DNA of 64,000 nt from Carallia brachiata (GCA_021464245.1 JADCRB010000043.1:3776794-3840793), one strand, 5' to 3'; counted from the stretch's first letter, positions 50,601 through 63,930 are shown. Made by a program: numbers and translations. Notes: a model not told the origin generated them from the letters alone.

Positions 50601-51854
50601 ACTTTTCTTTAATAATATCCTAAACTATAGAATGAGTTTATACCTTTTATCTCCTTTTTTATCCTTCCCATAGTCTTTCTATAGGTTTTACTCAATCCAA
50701 CAGAACAAACGGAAAAATGATGAGCACCCAAAAAAAAAAAACTCGAGAAATGACGACATACGTTTATCTATACTTAATAAGAAGGAGGAAAGTAGAGAGG
50801 CAGAAACCTTCTTTAAATAAAAGCAATAGACTTTCGTCTCCCCTCTCTCCTTTCTCTTTCTTAATTTTTTTAAAAAAAGAAGAGATAGAAGACTTATGAC
50901 CCTTATGATAGAAAGTCTCTGGCTTCTTAATGACCAATGTAAGGAGAAGGCATCTTTGATTCACTGCCGAAGACATACATTTGTGTTCTACCTTGGCATG
51001 AACGCGCATCAAACGACTAAACTACGCACATGTGCACAATGAATCAATTTCATGTATCTTTAACCTTCCTTTAATATCATCGTAGTCAGACAAGACTTCG
51101 AAGGAAAGAAATCCGCCTTCTTCTTTCAACCAATTATTAAGTCAAATGAGAAGTTATTTTGTGTTGCTTGTTTTTTCTCTTTCTTTCCAACGTGGAACTA
51201 TACACTGGTTATATTTTAACACCCGAAGATTTCCTATATGTTCTAGCATTGAAGCCAAACCCAAGACCTGAAGCCAATGATAAGTTCTGGATTAGAATCG
51301 CTAACGAGTAGGAAGTTGGACTCAAAATCTCTTAACAGAACAAACAGTTAAGGGTCAGAGATCACTTATGGACATTAGTATTTTGATAATTAAATCAATT
51401 AAAAGAGTCACTCAAGAATTAAAGTGGAGTGAGAATGTTGTAGAGATATTATTTATGAATGTAGTGGCCTATATTTATCTATAGACTTATGTAGTACGGA
51501 TGTAATTAGTGATTTTTTTTGTTTTTTTTTTTTTTTTTTGGGTCCTAAGTGATTTTTTTGTTTTTGGGTTAAAAGAGAAGGCTGATGCCTACATTAGTGA
51601 ATTTTGTTAGTAAAGAGACTGATGAGATGACTAGGACCCCAAAACCTCAAAACGTGGGTTGGGTTAGGCGCATGACTCCAAGCTCGTGATGGGAAGCTTT
51701 CAGGGGTCTTATTAGGTTCACAGACCTGGAGACTCCAACGCGCAAGCCTTACTCCCAATTTTGAGTCTCTTGGGCCTGGTTTTGGGAGCGCCTGACATCT
51801 CTTTTTGGTTTCCCATTAGAGCACACTTTCGTGGGTATTTAACGCGCTGACACA

Positions 51855-52022
51855 AATAGAGAGAGTCTGATACTATTTAATTAGAAATTTTAAATTTAAA
51901 TGTTAAAAATGTAGTTATATTAAATACTTATTAAAAGATTTTTGTTGTCTATTGAGTCCTACCGGATCTATTTAGGTTAGTCGGCTTTTGAATTAAATAC
52001 TGTGTAATTTTAAACTAAAAAA
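51855..52022 (+). repeat. Dispersed repeat, copy 2 (related to 8411-8580)
   Basis: GTCTGATACTATTTAATTAG followed by a '..AATGTAGTTATATTAAATACTTATTAAAAGA' segment matches 8431 onward, in the same orientation. The copies are diverged but collinear for about 150 bases. The repeat lies just outside unit C. Confidence 0.6.
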
Positions 52023-52444
52023 AAAAGTTGGAAGAGAGAGGACTTAATAATAATAGAGGTAGTTAGAAATAGAGCCTCTAACTAAGATATTTGAAGTTTA
52101 GATCTTAAATCTCTCCTTCGTGATTTTCATCTTATTAGATTATTAGCTTTAAAAAAAAAAAAAAAAAAAAAGGAGCTGAAAGAGAGTCAGAATAAGTTGG
52201 CATGCAAATCCCGCGCATTAAAAATTAATTTTTTTAAAAATTTTGTAGTTTTTCATAAAAAATAAATTATTTTTATAAATAATAATTTTTTATTCAACAC
52301 ATCATGCTCGCTGGCCTCTGGAATAATTTTTTTGCTTACTAACCTTTTCTTTTCAAAGGATATTAACGACTTGTTTGGTTTACTTGTTATTAATTATTGT
52401 TATTATTACTGATAGCTGATTATTGTTACTATTATTTATAAATA

Positions 52445-52885
52445 GGGTTAACATAAAAAATATCACAACATTTACGTTTTTTAACAAATTTAGGACAACA
52501 TTTAAAAATTAACAAATTTAATATAATTTAATTATTTTCTAACAAATCTAACACAACTTTTAAAACTAACAAATATAGTATAATTTAATTATTTTTTAAC
52601 AAATCTAACACACTGTCAGTTAAAAATAACTGAATCCCCTAGTATGTACATATGCATATATGACATTTGAGGGTTTTAAACTGTATTAGATTTAAATATA
52701 AATGTGTCATATTTGTATACTAAGAAATTCGATTACTTTTAACTGATTATTTTTAACTGACAGAGTGCTAAATTTATTAGAATATAATTAAACTATACTA
52801 AATTTATTAGTTGTTAAAGGTTGTGCTAGATTTGTTAGAAAATAATTAAACTATATTAGAATTGTTAAAAAACGCAAAGATAATG
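52445..52885. mobile_element. Foldback MITE with subterminal repeats
   Basis: The left half has repeated AACAAATCTAACACAACTTT- and TATAATTTAATTATTTT-type units (52484-52620). The right half has their reverse complements (52766-52875), for example TGTGCTAGATTTGTTAG. The centre pair TCAGTTAAAAATAACTGA (52616) and ACTGATTATTTTTAACTGA (52740) closes the stem. No coding sequence, no clear target duplication. Confidence 0.7.
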
Positions 52886-54535
52886 ATTTTTTTTCCAAAT
52901 TAGCCCTTATAAATAAAAGTATTTAGTTAGCATCACTAGCTGATACTTTTAAAGCATCAAAATGGTTATTTTAAATATTTTTTTTATTTTAATGTAATAG
53001 ATAATATGTTTGTTGTTAATTAATTTACACTAATTTTGTAAAAATATTTTATATATTTATAAATAAAATTATATTAAATTTTAACTTGTAGATCAACTCA
53101 AATTACTATTATTATAATAGACCAAAAATAATATGAATATTATCATTATTATTATTATTTATTTTTTGATAACTGTTTGGTGTGATTGCTTTCTTTTTTT
53201 TTTTTCGGATAATGATATTGTAGAATTCATAATGATGCACTTACGATGGAGAGAGACATGGAGTGCACACTTTAAAGCTCTGCACGCAGTACGACGAAAT
53301 AAAAGCTAAAAGAAAACGTAGCAGTCTTAGAGAAGGAAAGAGGGTAGAAATTAAAATAAAATGTTAAGGATAATTTTGTCACATAAAATGCATGAATTGT
53401 AGATATTGTTGATAAGTAATTTCTATTTATTTTTTTAATTAATTACTTTTTAAATTTTTTATCAGTAATAGTACCTTTTACAAAATTTAACCAAACACAA
53501 AATTCATACTTTTCAAATCAACAACCATAACAACATTTTTATAATGTAAAACCCCACACCCCTTGAAAGGAAAATGTGCCCTCGCACGACTCCTTTCGCT
53601 AGCACAAGGAAACGAACACCACCTAAGGCCAAGTGTTTGTTTACAACTGGAATCTAGACCAGTTCACCAAGCAAATGTCTGCAATGGGAAAGTTGAAATT
53701 CGTTATGTCATATTTCAATTGATTCGAGCGTAAACTACAAGTTGAGCATAAAAAATTCGGATATCAAGTATGAGTGTGTTGTCAAAAATCCCACATTCGA
53801 AAGAAGAGCAAGTAATAAATAGAATATAAGTAAACTCAATGTCTAAAAATTTTGGTTTGAAATGTGTATCAAACTCTCATGAATTTTGTTGTCTACTTAG
53901 AGTATGCATATGTTTTTTTTCTTTTTTTTTCTTTTTTATTTTAGGTTCTTCATTCGTCATATAAGTAAGAAGAATTTATAAATTCAAAACTTTAAAATTT
54001 TGGATTGAGATTTAATGTTGAGATGATGAATAATTTGTTATTTATTTGAACTCTGTTCAGATTTTGGATCATGACTTTGGTCTCTTATGTACCACGTACA
54101 TATTTTTTGTTTGGAAGTTGGTGCTCTAACTAACACAATCGCACCTCAATCCAGTCACATGTAGGTCATAGACACTCAATAACTATCCTAAAGCAAAAAT
54201 TATTTACTTTCATGACTAGCAATATCTTAGAGTGATATGTTATCATATGTGAAAAAAAATGCAGCTAATTAAGGTAACTGATAACATTATTGTTACCATA
54301 AATTCATGCAGTACTGTTTGTTTCCACTTTGGAAAAGCTTCTAATAAAATTGCACAGCATGATCAATCCTTTGAATAAATGCATTGAAGATGACATTAAT
54401 CTTACCCTATCCGAGTACTCTTTTGCGGCCGCAGGCATAGCAGAGAAATTGCCAAGTGAATGATGAATGCATATTTAACTTGCCAACTGTTTTTTTTCTA
54501 AAAAAAAAAAAAACACTTGCCAACTATTTTATACA
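52886..54535. other. Intergenic, AT-rich, no gene seen
   Basis: The DNA carries no coding frame of note. A short less AT-rich piece lies near 53560-53640. The rest is A/T runs and simple sequence. Confidence 0.6.
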
Positions 54536-55027
54536 AGGTTATCAGAACTGGACCGATCATCGAACCGAAAATATTAGTGTGTCAAGATTTAACCGGTTCA
54601 ACCAGTCGAATCGATATTTGAACCGGTATTTAATAATATATATATATATATATATATATATGTATAAAGTAGTTTAAAAAAATAATACTTATATATATTA
54701 GTTAAATATTAATTTTTTAAGTTTTAAGGACTAAATTAAAATTTTGATCAATCTAGGACTAAATTGAAAATTTTAATTAAATTCATACTTCAAATTATAA
54801 TTTAAATAAATTTTGAGATCAAATTATAATTTACAAAATTTTGATTTAATTTGGAATCAGTTGAACCAGTCCAATATTTTACCGATTTTTACCAATTTTG
54901 ACTGGTTCTTAACCGGTTTTGACCGATCTGAGTTTTATGCTAATTTTTCCTCGAACTGAACTAGACCTCCGACCGATCACCAGTTAAATCGGTCGAACCG
55001 ACCGGTCAAGTCCGGTTTTGATAAGCA
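54536..55027. mobile_element. MITE with GGTTATCAGAACTGGACCG-type ends rich in CCGGTT motifs
   Basis: The left end GGTTATCAGAACTGGACC and the right end in reverse complement GCTTATCAAAACCGGAC are inverted repeats. Both ends are followed by several AACCGGTT/GACCGGTC motifs (54585-54626 and 54905-55010). The centre has a TA microsatellite (54632-54661). This end type belongs to a repeat family widespread in plant genomes. No protein is encoded. Confidence 0.75.
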
Positions 55028-57649
55028 TGATTTTATGTAAAACCATGATTATATATAGTGTATTCTATGTGGCTATACCCATATGGTGGATCTTATATAA
55101 TAAAGAAATAAAAGATTATAATACAAAAAAAATGAAGCCATAATATGCTTGGACGCGGCTTGCCGAAGCATGAAATCATATGATTGGACGCGAGGTGGTG
55201 GACTTTCGCCCATAATCACCACTGTAATTCTTTTTTTAAAAAAATAAATACTAAATAGCTACAAAGTAGTATAAATTAGTATATAATTAAATTTTTTTTA
55301 AAAAATAAAATATTAAATATTATTAAATAAATTACATAATTATTTTGTAATAAAATTAAGTGGTACAGTAAAACTTGTTAAACGGCTATGGTGGTTCCTT
55401 GAAATGGTTGTCAATCTGTCAACAAAAGCAAAGGCATTACCATATTATTCTCAATCTCAGCTAGATATGCAATTGCCACGATGCTTTCATGATCAGGTAG
55501 GTAAAAGTTAGCCTCTCCTAAAGGGAAGTGTCGGCAAAGGAAAGCAAAAGCAACTTATAAGGAATTGCCAGGCCAGATTAGAGCAAGTCTTCCACTTGGC
55601 CAATTCAACGTCCAATGCTTTTGCAGAGTGGGCATCTTTGCTTTCTGTAACATTATTGAGCACTTCCATAGTTCTGTTCCTTCTTTTTTTTCAGTATAAT
55701 TTCTATTCTGTCCCACATATATAGATTCTCATTATCAATTCAGATGGGCTCAACAAAAACACTTTTGGGCTATCCCATCGGGCCCATTAGCCTACGCTCG
55801 GCATCTACTAAGGCGATTGACATCGCGGGTCCTGTAAGACATTAAATGGCTCACTCTTTGCAGTTTGTTTGGAAAATGAGAAAATGGTGGAAAGAAAAAT
55901 GTAGGAACGAAAAAGGATGTGAAAGTGAAGAATTTATTATTTGGGAACTATAAAAGAAAAGAATTGTTAGAAAAATGTGAGAAAATTAGGCATGAGACCT
56001 ACCTAAAATATTTCTCACCGTTTTCGTGAGAAAACATTCAAAATTAAAACATTCAATCCCATTAATTAGAAAAATACCGAATTATCCTCAATTATTTATA
56101 ATTACTCACACCAATCCCTTTTACTTCTTAGTTTTTACTCTCATAGATGGCTCAACTTTTCAAAATTCTCTCCGCACAAACACAACTGCCTAGTTGCCTA
56201 CACTCTTTAATACTAGGATGATAGCAGGAGATCAAAATTAGCCAAGAAAGAGACAGCACTTGAGCTTATAGTATTAGTTGATACAAAAGGAAATAATTAT
56301 GATTTTATAAATATTAATTTTCTTCCTTTTTACTTTCTTACCACATCCAAATAAAAATTAAAATTTTCATTCATTTTTTCACTTATTTATAATCTATTCA
56401 AACTACTTACTAAAAAATTATTTGTTTTTCATCAATATTTTTTCTTATAACTTTCTTTAACACCCTTTCTCAAATCCAAACAAAGCATGAAAGTCATCAG
56501 TAGAAATTAATTTTTTTTTGTCCAAAAAAAGGAAAAATATGGATGATACCCTACAAACCTAAAGCAGATGATTGTGTTGCTTCAACGCTCACAATGGGAA
56601 AAGGACGATGCACTAAACTATTAGAGTAGTATACTCTCTAGACATAGTAAGAATGTATACCTAATAATGTGACATTATAACAATCCAAAACTCTAGTACA
56701 TGAACTAAACTTAATTATGAAAAGTGCCGTTGGGGGATGTAAAAAATAATCATATGATAGTTACAAAAATGAGTTTAGCCTCTAAAATATAACAAAAAGT
56801 TCATTTTTTAAAAAACTAAACTCAAAACTTACTTAGTATTACTATAAATTTACTTAATATTACCTTAAGTTTTGATTTTAAAAAAATTGAATTTTTTTTG
56901 CTAAAAAAAACTTTTTACTGTTTATTCCTACTTTATAATTATTTTTTATATCTTCTTAATTTTTCTAATTATGAATGAGATCTCCTAATGTCAAACACCA
57001 AACATAACATGTCAAGACACCTACGGAAAAAAAATTTTCCTTACAAAGACACTCTTCCATAATTCTGTCAAATCACTCCGACCACTAGCAACGGCAAGAG
57101 AAATGACTATTTTCCAGTATGAAAGGTAACTGTGATCTTATTGACCCCGTTATGACATAATGAAGAATATTTTACCATGGATAAAAATACGAGAGACGCT
57201 TTAAACTGAAATGCAAGTCTCATGCTCTTTCAAAAACTTGGGGCCCCAACTAAATTCCTCTTGGAAAGTACGACATTAGAATATATAACATCTTTGTAAC
57301 CATAGGCACTTCCCTTGTGTTAACCAGTTAGTTGCAGATCTTTTGACAAAAGAAAAAAACTTAAAAAAAACAAACCCAATCCCACATGATACAAGTTTCT
57401 AATGTTAATGACAACCAAAGAGCAGAAGAAATTTTCTGGTCTTGGCAGAAAACAAGCCTCAGCATTGATGATCCTAAGTGGACAGAATGGAATATAACAC
57501 CAAACTAACTAGGTGCATTTATTGTACACATTGTTTACCTTGCTTCACTCATTTCAAAATGTAACTCCAATAAAGATACTCATGGTCATCCTAGTAGTGG
57601 ACCTGGACCCCGCTTGCGTTTGCCGTTAGTTTCACTATCTCAGCCTTCT
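55028..57649. other. Intergenic, no gene recognised
   Basis: AT-rich DNA with a few less AT-rich stretches (55440-55640, 55740-55850, 57050-57180). None has a convincing open frame with domain identity. A block near 55860-56500 resembles a decayed MITE, with TTTGTTTGGAAAATGAGAAA near one end and CTTTCTCAAATCCAAACAAA near the other. Confidence 0.5.
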
Positions 57650-59555
57650 TCTTCGGTGAAATTTCCGCAGTGTGGGACTCCTCTGTAGCAGTTGAAGAAG
57701 CAGCCTCCGGTCTCGCTACTGATCCTACAGCCGGTGATGCTGCTGTTGATGCTCCCTCCACCACACTATGTGCAGCAATGGCTTTCCCTGTTGCCGTCGA
57801 TGCTCCCTTTGCGCTCTGCATGCCGCCGCCGTCATCACCTGCCCCACCCGTCGCCATTACCATTCCCAGCCGCCTCTGCAACTTGTGGCTCTGTTTCTGG
57901 CCAACGCTCCTTTTGTGGAAAGCTTGTGGCTCAGTTTCCAACCGGATTGCATTTTGTGGAATTTTTTTGGGATAAGTGTTGCGGCCTATTTGGATGTTGT
58001 ATTTTGGAATACATATTTTATTATGGTTATATTTTATGTTATCTGTTTGTAGTTTAATATTATGAGAAATTGTTGTTGGGTATATCTGTTCGATTTTTGT
58101 TGTAAGTCCGTCGATGTGCGGTATGTGCTGCTCTATTTAGTTTTGTCGGACGAGGTAGACTTATTTGGGATTTTGGTTTCAAGTAGGTCTAATTTCGGTT
58201 CGATTTTTCTGCCGTTAGGGAGATTCGTTGATAGGTTCAATATTTACATAAGTTTTATGTGTATTCATTTTATATATTTTGTGGTTAAACTATGTGAATA
58301 TTATGAATTTTGGTGTATTTTATTTTGATTGCTTATTTTATATTTTGTAGGATAAATGGACATAATTGAAGTATTTGAAGCTTAGAAAAAAGGGACCTGT
58401 CGGATTTAAAGGAGTATAAACAAGCTGAGCACCAAAGAACCAGGCCAAAATTTAGTTGGAAAGCTAATTTGTGTTGAAGTTCAGGTATAATTTTACACTT
58501 TTGTACACTATTCAGTATTTCAGTCCAACTTCCTCTACACAAGTCAGAATTGGATGATTCGAAACTAAGAGATAGAGCTACAAGTTTTATATTTTGACTG
58601 ACTTCGGATTCTGCTTAGAAGGGGTCGAAATTTGGGTTTGAAAATACAGGGTCAAAACTGTCCAGAAATTTTTAAATCCTTTTTCGACTCGAATTTGGGT
58701 TCTTTAAAGCTTACAATTTTATTATTTGAGGAGATTATAAATATTGAAGTTACAGAAGAATTAAGGGATCTTTGGAGGCTATTCTAAAAGACGATACAGA
58801 GAGAAATGTTAAGAGCAAAGAGAAAAAGAACATGAAGGAGGAACTTGAAGACATTGGACACGAGTTTTCCAATCCTCTTTTTTTACTTTCTTTGAACTCT
58901 TGATGTTGATGATTAGTTTTCTGTTGTTTTTAGTATGAGTAGCTAAAACCCTAAATTAGGGCAAAAGGGATATAATTTAGTTTAGAGTTGGGTTATTTGA
59001 TTTTTGTGGATACTTAGTAGTTCTTTTGATTTTATTGCTATTATATGTTGAGAACTTGATTTAATTCATCTATTTTATTCTTAAATATGCTTTTGTGTCT
59101 GATCATCATGAAAGTAGTCATAGAATTTGTGTTGAGATCGACAGAAGAGATACAATCGTATACTAAATAGATAAATATATGAATTTTGAATCAGACATGA
59201 GATAAGTTTATATGATATCATTAGAAATTCAAAACTATTTAGTATACGATGGTTAAAACAATAGGTGACACGGATGATCAGGTTATAGAAGAACAAGTAC
59301 TCAATAATAGACAAGAGGTGAGGGAGTAGGCGAGAATTAATATGAAGGACTTTATCCGATCAAGTTTTAGGGGGATTTATTAAAACAGACTTCGTGTCCT
59401 ATTAGTTAATAGTCATATTGACCAAGTTAAGTGCAGGTCACTTTGGTCGTCGTATACTCTTATTTTGTATAGATTTTTTCGACGCTTTTAAGTCAGATTT
59501 ATATATAAATTCGAAACTTATTAATGCAATGTTTTCTTCTGTCAAATAATGAAAA
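57650..59555 (+). mobile_element. LINE-like non-autonomous retroposon, copy 3 (interrupted)
   Basis: The GC-rich body (57660-57960) and following part match copy 1: GTGCGGTATGTGCTGC (58116-58131) and TCAAGTAGGTCT (58180) align with 12724-12735 and its neighbourhood in reverse complement. The 3' end, with GTGCAGGTCACTTTGGTCG (59431) and TATAAATTCGAAACTTATTAATGCAATG, matches the tails of copies 1 and 2. Between about 58332 and 59300 lies sequence absent from the other copies. The 5' limit is approximate, and the minus-strand open frame across 57591-57941 leaves some chance of an unrelated gene fragment there. Confidence 0.55.
58332..59300. mobile_element. Probable nested insertion inside retroposon copy 3
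   Basis: About 0.97 kb separates two parts that are nearly contiguous in retroposon copy 1. It contains AAATTTGGGTTTGAAAATAC, GAGTAGCTAAAACCCTAAAT and other motifs seen in common plant dispersed repeats. It has no open frame of note. Borders and target duplication were not resolved by eye. Confidence 0.4.
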
Positions 59556-61340
59556 AATGATAAACTATTTTTTTTTTAAAGGTGGACACGCGCCCTCACA
59601 TTCATTGGCATCCCCAGTGCTCCAAGAATCCGAAGATCAAAAGAGAAAAGGGTCCGACTACACATTGTCCCTGTGGATTGGTGCGTGCATTGAAGAGTCA
59701 GCATACACCAAAGTCTAAAGAGGTCAACTGATGTCTTCAATTGATGCTATTAATTATGCCTTTTTCTTGCTTGTGTTTTTTTTTTCCTGCTTTTACCAAA
59801 TTGGTTGTTTTTTTTTTTTTCTTTGGAACTGGATATTTTTGCCTGCGCTGCCGTGCCTTCAAAGCCGACAACCAACCATTATTGCGGTACCGAAAAGTTT
59901 CATAGGAGTTTTCTAAGAGTAGATTGTTTTGTCGGATTGACTAATCAGTTGCTAATTATTACCACAGTCACACTGTCATATGTTGCAAAACCAAGTGTTC
60001 GCCATCAGAACAAAAAAATTGAACTGTTGATAGAAATGTAATTTTAACTTTTTCAGAGTCACAGTTAACATTAAGGAATTATACCCATTGCAGGTGTCAT
60101 GACTCGGATCGTTTGTCTCATAGAGTTAAGAGGGAAATACGGGACTATTTTAGCTAACATCATGATTGTTCAATAATTGAAGGAAAAGAAAACTGGGACA
60201 GAAAATGATTCTCCACAATTGAGTATGAGCTAGCTGACGGGATAGGTTCACTTGGCAGCGGGACGAACCAAACACGTCGTTGAGGCACCTGTCAAGGGTT
60301 AATGTTAATTTGAGCGTACGTAGAATAGACAGACTTTTAACTTATGTGAGAAATATAAGATCTTATATGACACTTTACATTTCTTTTATACTTTTAATTC
60401 GATTTCTGCATATTCAAATTCTTAACTTTAGGATTAAACTTCTTACCTCATGAATACAAAGAGCAAGCAACAACACAATAAACTATTGACTCTATATCTT
60501 ACCAAAACTTATAAGCTTGATTATGAGTTATTTGGCCTCATTAATATAGTGCTTAGTTTAGACCTTGTGCATGCAACCCCATGTCTAGACTACCTATCAT
60601 GCGGAGTTCCTCCTCCTTTAAAAAAAAAAAAAAAAAGGGAAAAAAAAGAAAGAAAAAAGAAAGGAATAACAATTGAGTATGAGATTCCACGGATTAATTA
60701 GAGGTGAGCAAAAGGTTGGATAGAAGGGATTCTAAAACAAAGCAACAGACTTCTTCTGGGCCCTCAAAAATGCCAAGTTTCTTGCAGAATAGTATTTAAA
60801 AGAAAAAAGAAAAACTTAAACAAGAGCCATACCATCACGTAAAAAATGGTTGATGATCAACTACGAAGGCAGTGGACATCTCAGAGAGAGAGAGAGTGAT
60901 CGCATCAAGAGGTCGTGGTCATCGGAACATATTGTGATTGGGGTCAGACACAGTTTATTCAACAGAACTAAATCGGGAAAAGGTCCTGCACTGATGTTAT
61001 TCTTAATTAACCTAAGTTGGTGGGTATACACGTAAAGCCTCTTTTTTGATCCATGAAATGATGAGAAAATATGAGTGATATCCCACATTTCCATGCGAAA
61101 CGATTAGATGATTATGATATTGTTTGCATCAAACATTAAGTTATAGATTTATCTTCACCATCTTACTTAAATTCAAACTCATGATCTTTAATAAAAATAT
61201 GAATACTTTTAACTAATTGAACCACACAAACGGTGACAACGTAAAGCTTCTTTATGCAAAGATATCCATAGCCCACCCTAAAGACTCTGCGCAGTGTAGC
61301 AGTACTGCCCAAATCTGCTTTTACAAGGCTTACACTGCTG
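59556..61340. other. Intergenic upstream of CEPR1
   Basis: No gene recognised. Simple T runs occur near 59780 and 59808, an A/G run at 60620-60662 and a short GA run at 60883-60897. The distal promoter of the CEPR1-like gene presumably lies in the right part. Confidence 0.5.
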
Positions 61341-61342
61341 CA

Positions 61343-61460
61343 CCCAATGATCCGCTCATTCATACCATTTATATACTTCTTTGCTTCCTCACTTAACTAG
61401 ATCACTTTCTCATAACTTCTCTCTCTCGTCTCGTCTTTCTCCATCTCCTTGCCCCCTGAG
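61343..61460 (+). promoter_or_regulatory. Core promoter and 5' leader of the CEPR1-like gene
   Basis: CCCAAT lies at 61343-61348 and a TATA-like TTTATATA at 61368-61375. They are followed about 30 bases later by a pyrimidine-rich leader (CTTCTCTCTCTCGTCTCGTC, 61417-61436) up to the ATG at 61461. Spacing is typical for a plant core promoter, with transcription starting near 61400-61410. Inferred from motifs and spacing only. Confidence 0.55.
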
Positions 61461-63930
61461 ATGTCTCCACCGTCTGTTTTCTTCCGTTTTTTAACTCTAA
61501 TTTACTTAATGTACCCTTTGCAAGCTGATAACCAGTCTCAGTTCTTCAGTCTAATGACAACATCTCTGTCAGGAAATTCGTTGTCCGAATGGGATGTCAC
61601 CAAACCCTACTGCAACTTCACTGGAGTTAGCTGTGATGGACAAGGGCATGTAGAAATGATTGACATAGCCGGGTGGTCATTATCCGGCCGTTTTCCCAGT
61701 GTTATCTGCTCCTACCTGCCAAACCTGCGTGTCCTCCGTCTCGGCCCCAACCATTTCCACGGGAACTTCCTCTACAGCATCATCAACTGCTCTCTCCTGG
61801 AAGAGCTGAACATGAGCTTTCTGTATCTTACAGGACCTCTTCCAAATTTCTCGCCACTGAAATCTCTCCGGATACTTGACATGTCATACAACCTGTTCAC
61901 AGGCAAGTTTCCTATGTCAGTGACTAATCTTACCAACCTTGAGGTGCTGAACTTCAACGAAAACGGTGAATTCGACTCATGGAAACTTCCGGAGAATATT
62001 TCCAGGCTGACAAAGCTGAAAACTATGATCTTGACCACATGCATGCTCTACGGGCCAATCCCAACATCAATAGGAAATATGACCTCCCTTATTGATCTTG
62101 AATTGAGTGGGAATTTCCTTGCAGGCCCGATTCCTGCAGAGATTGGACAGCTGAAGAACTTGCGGCAACTTGAACTCTACTACAATTTCCACCTTTCTGG
62201 CAATATACCCGAGGAACTTGGAAATTTGACGGAGCTCGTTGATTTGGACATTTCAGTCTCTAAGTTGACAGGACCGATTCCAGAATCCGTATGCCGCCTT
62301 CCTAAGCTTGAAGTCTTGCAGCTTTACAACAATAGCCTCACAGGAGAAATCCCAAGTGCTATTGCAAATTCAAGGACCTTGCGCATCCTATCAGTCTACA
62401 CCAATTCTCTGACGGGGGAAGTTCCACAGAACCTGGGGCAGTCCTCCGCCATGATTGTCCTGGACTTGTCAGAAAACCGCCTTTCAGGTCAGTTGCCAAA
62501 AGATGTTTGCAAGGGAGGTAAACTGTTGTACTTCCTTGTCCTGGATAATATGTTTTCTGGAGAGTTGCCTAACAGTTATGCAGAATGTAAGACTCTTCTA
62601 CGTTTTCGGGTCAGTAATAATCGTCTGGAGGGCCCGATACCTGAAGGAATTCTTGGTCTACCCCATGTTTCAATTATCGATCTAGGTTACAATAATTTCA
62701 GCGGTCCAATTGGAAAAACAGTTGGAATTGCTAGAAATTTGTCAGAATTGTTCATACAGAACAACAGGATTTCAGGGGTTCTGCCTCCAGAAATATCCGG
62801 AGCTATCAATTTGGTTAAGATTGATCTCAGCAATAATCTTCTTTCTGGGCCAATACCTTCCCAAATTGGCTATCTGAGCAGGCTAAACTTGTTGATGTTG
62901 CAAGGCAACAGGTTGAATTCCTCCATCCCACTGTCACTTTCTCAGTTAAAATCTCTCAATGTCCTTGATCTCTCCAACAACCTCTTGACTGGAAGCATCC
63001 CAGAAAGTCTGATTGACTTGTTACCTAACTCTATCAACTTTTCTAACAATCTTCTTTCTGGTCCAATCCCTCTCTCGCTTGTAAAAGGAGGGCTGATGGA
63101 AAGCTTTTCAGGCAATCCAGGACTCTGTCTTCCAGTTTATGTTAATTCATCAGATAAAAGTTTTCCAATTTGTCCACAGAGCTACAACCGCAAAAGGCTT
63201 AATTCCTTCTGGGTGATTGGCGTTTCAGCAGCAATCATTATTGTTGGAGCTCTACTATATCTAAAACGTCGGTTTAGTCAGGAAAAAGCTGTCATGGAAC
63301 ACGATGAGACTATGTCTTCATCGTTCATTTCATACGATGTAAAGAGCTTCCACAGAATAAGTTTCGACCCACAAGAGATCATTGAAGCAATGGTTGATAA
63401 GAACATAGTGGGCCATGGAGGATCAGGGACAGTCTACAAAATAGAACTGAACAGTGGGGATGTTTTTGCAGTGAAGAGACTTTGGAGCAAGAGAACGAAA
63501 GATTCTACCTCGGAGGATCAGTTGCTTTTGGACAAGGAATTAAAAACTGAAGTTGAGACTCTAGGGAATATAAGACACAAGAACATCGTCAAGCTGTACT
63601 GTTACTTCTCCAGTTTGGAGTGCAATCTGTTGGTTTATGAATATATGACAAATGGAAATCTCTGGGATGCGCTTCACAAAGGGTATGTCAATCTGAATTG
63701 GCCTACCCGTCATCAAGTAGCACTTGGGGTCGCACAGGGATTGGCCTATCTGCACCATGATCTGTTGCGGCCTATCATTCACCGAGACATCAAGTCAACC
63801 AACATCCTTCTAGACGTCAATTTCCAGCCCAAGGTTGCAGATTTTGGCATAGCCAAGGTTTTGCAAGCTCGAGGAGGGAAAGACTCAACCACCACAGTTA
63901 TTGCTGGGACCTACGGCTACCTGGCCCCAG
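61461..63930 (+). CDS. CEPR1: CEPR1/XIP1-like LRR receptor kinase, exon 1 (partial, right edge)
   Basis: A membrane receptor kinase of LRR subfamily XI. Arabidopsis CEPR1/XIP1 binds CEP peptides, signalling nitrogen demand and acting in vascular development. The exon is open for 823 codons from ATG 61461. It encodes a signal peptide (residues 1-22), an N-cap cysteine pair (51, 58), about 20 leucine-rich repeats, GNPGLC, a membrane span (583-602) and a kinase. The kinase shows VGHGGSGTVYK (from 650), Lys672, HRDIK (774) and DFGIAK (794), and ends at GTYGYLAP. The juxtamembrane DVKSFHRISFD is characteristic of CEPR1. The conserved intron splitting the APE Glu codon should begin at 63931, but the bases are GC, not GT (CAG|GCAGTT). 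Either this is a GC-AG intron or the site is mutated. The rest of the kinase lies beyond the window. No frameshift, unlike the neighbouring RLK7 copies. Confidence 0.93.

Larger units (their letters stand above)
35321..51657 (+). repeat. Tandem segment unit C
   Basis: The unit starts where unit A-type upstream sequence (equivalent to 10884) resumes and ends near 51657. There the shared downstream block (AAGAGACTGATGAGATGACT, then CCTCAAAACG) stops matching 35281-35320. It carries the copy-C gene (42918-45939). Compared with A and B it lacks the first ~1.2 kb and about 0.9 kb around 40205. It has its own insertions at 37048-38059, 38372-38837, about 39713-40020, about 41449-42037 and 47592-50600. 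Confidence 0.8.

Noticed and set aside
57591..57941. Minus-strand frame that could be the last exon of a gene
   Set aside because: No conserved domain recognised, no ATG at its start (TTG), and the overlapping plus-strand sequence matches the retroposon family. Kept only as an uncertainty in that entry.
61449..61460. Upstream start for the CEPR1-like protein
   Set aside because: The codon at 61449 is TTG; the first ATG in frame is 61461, and the signal peptide starts properly there.
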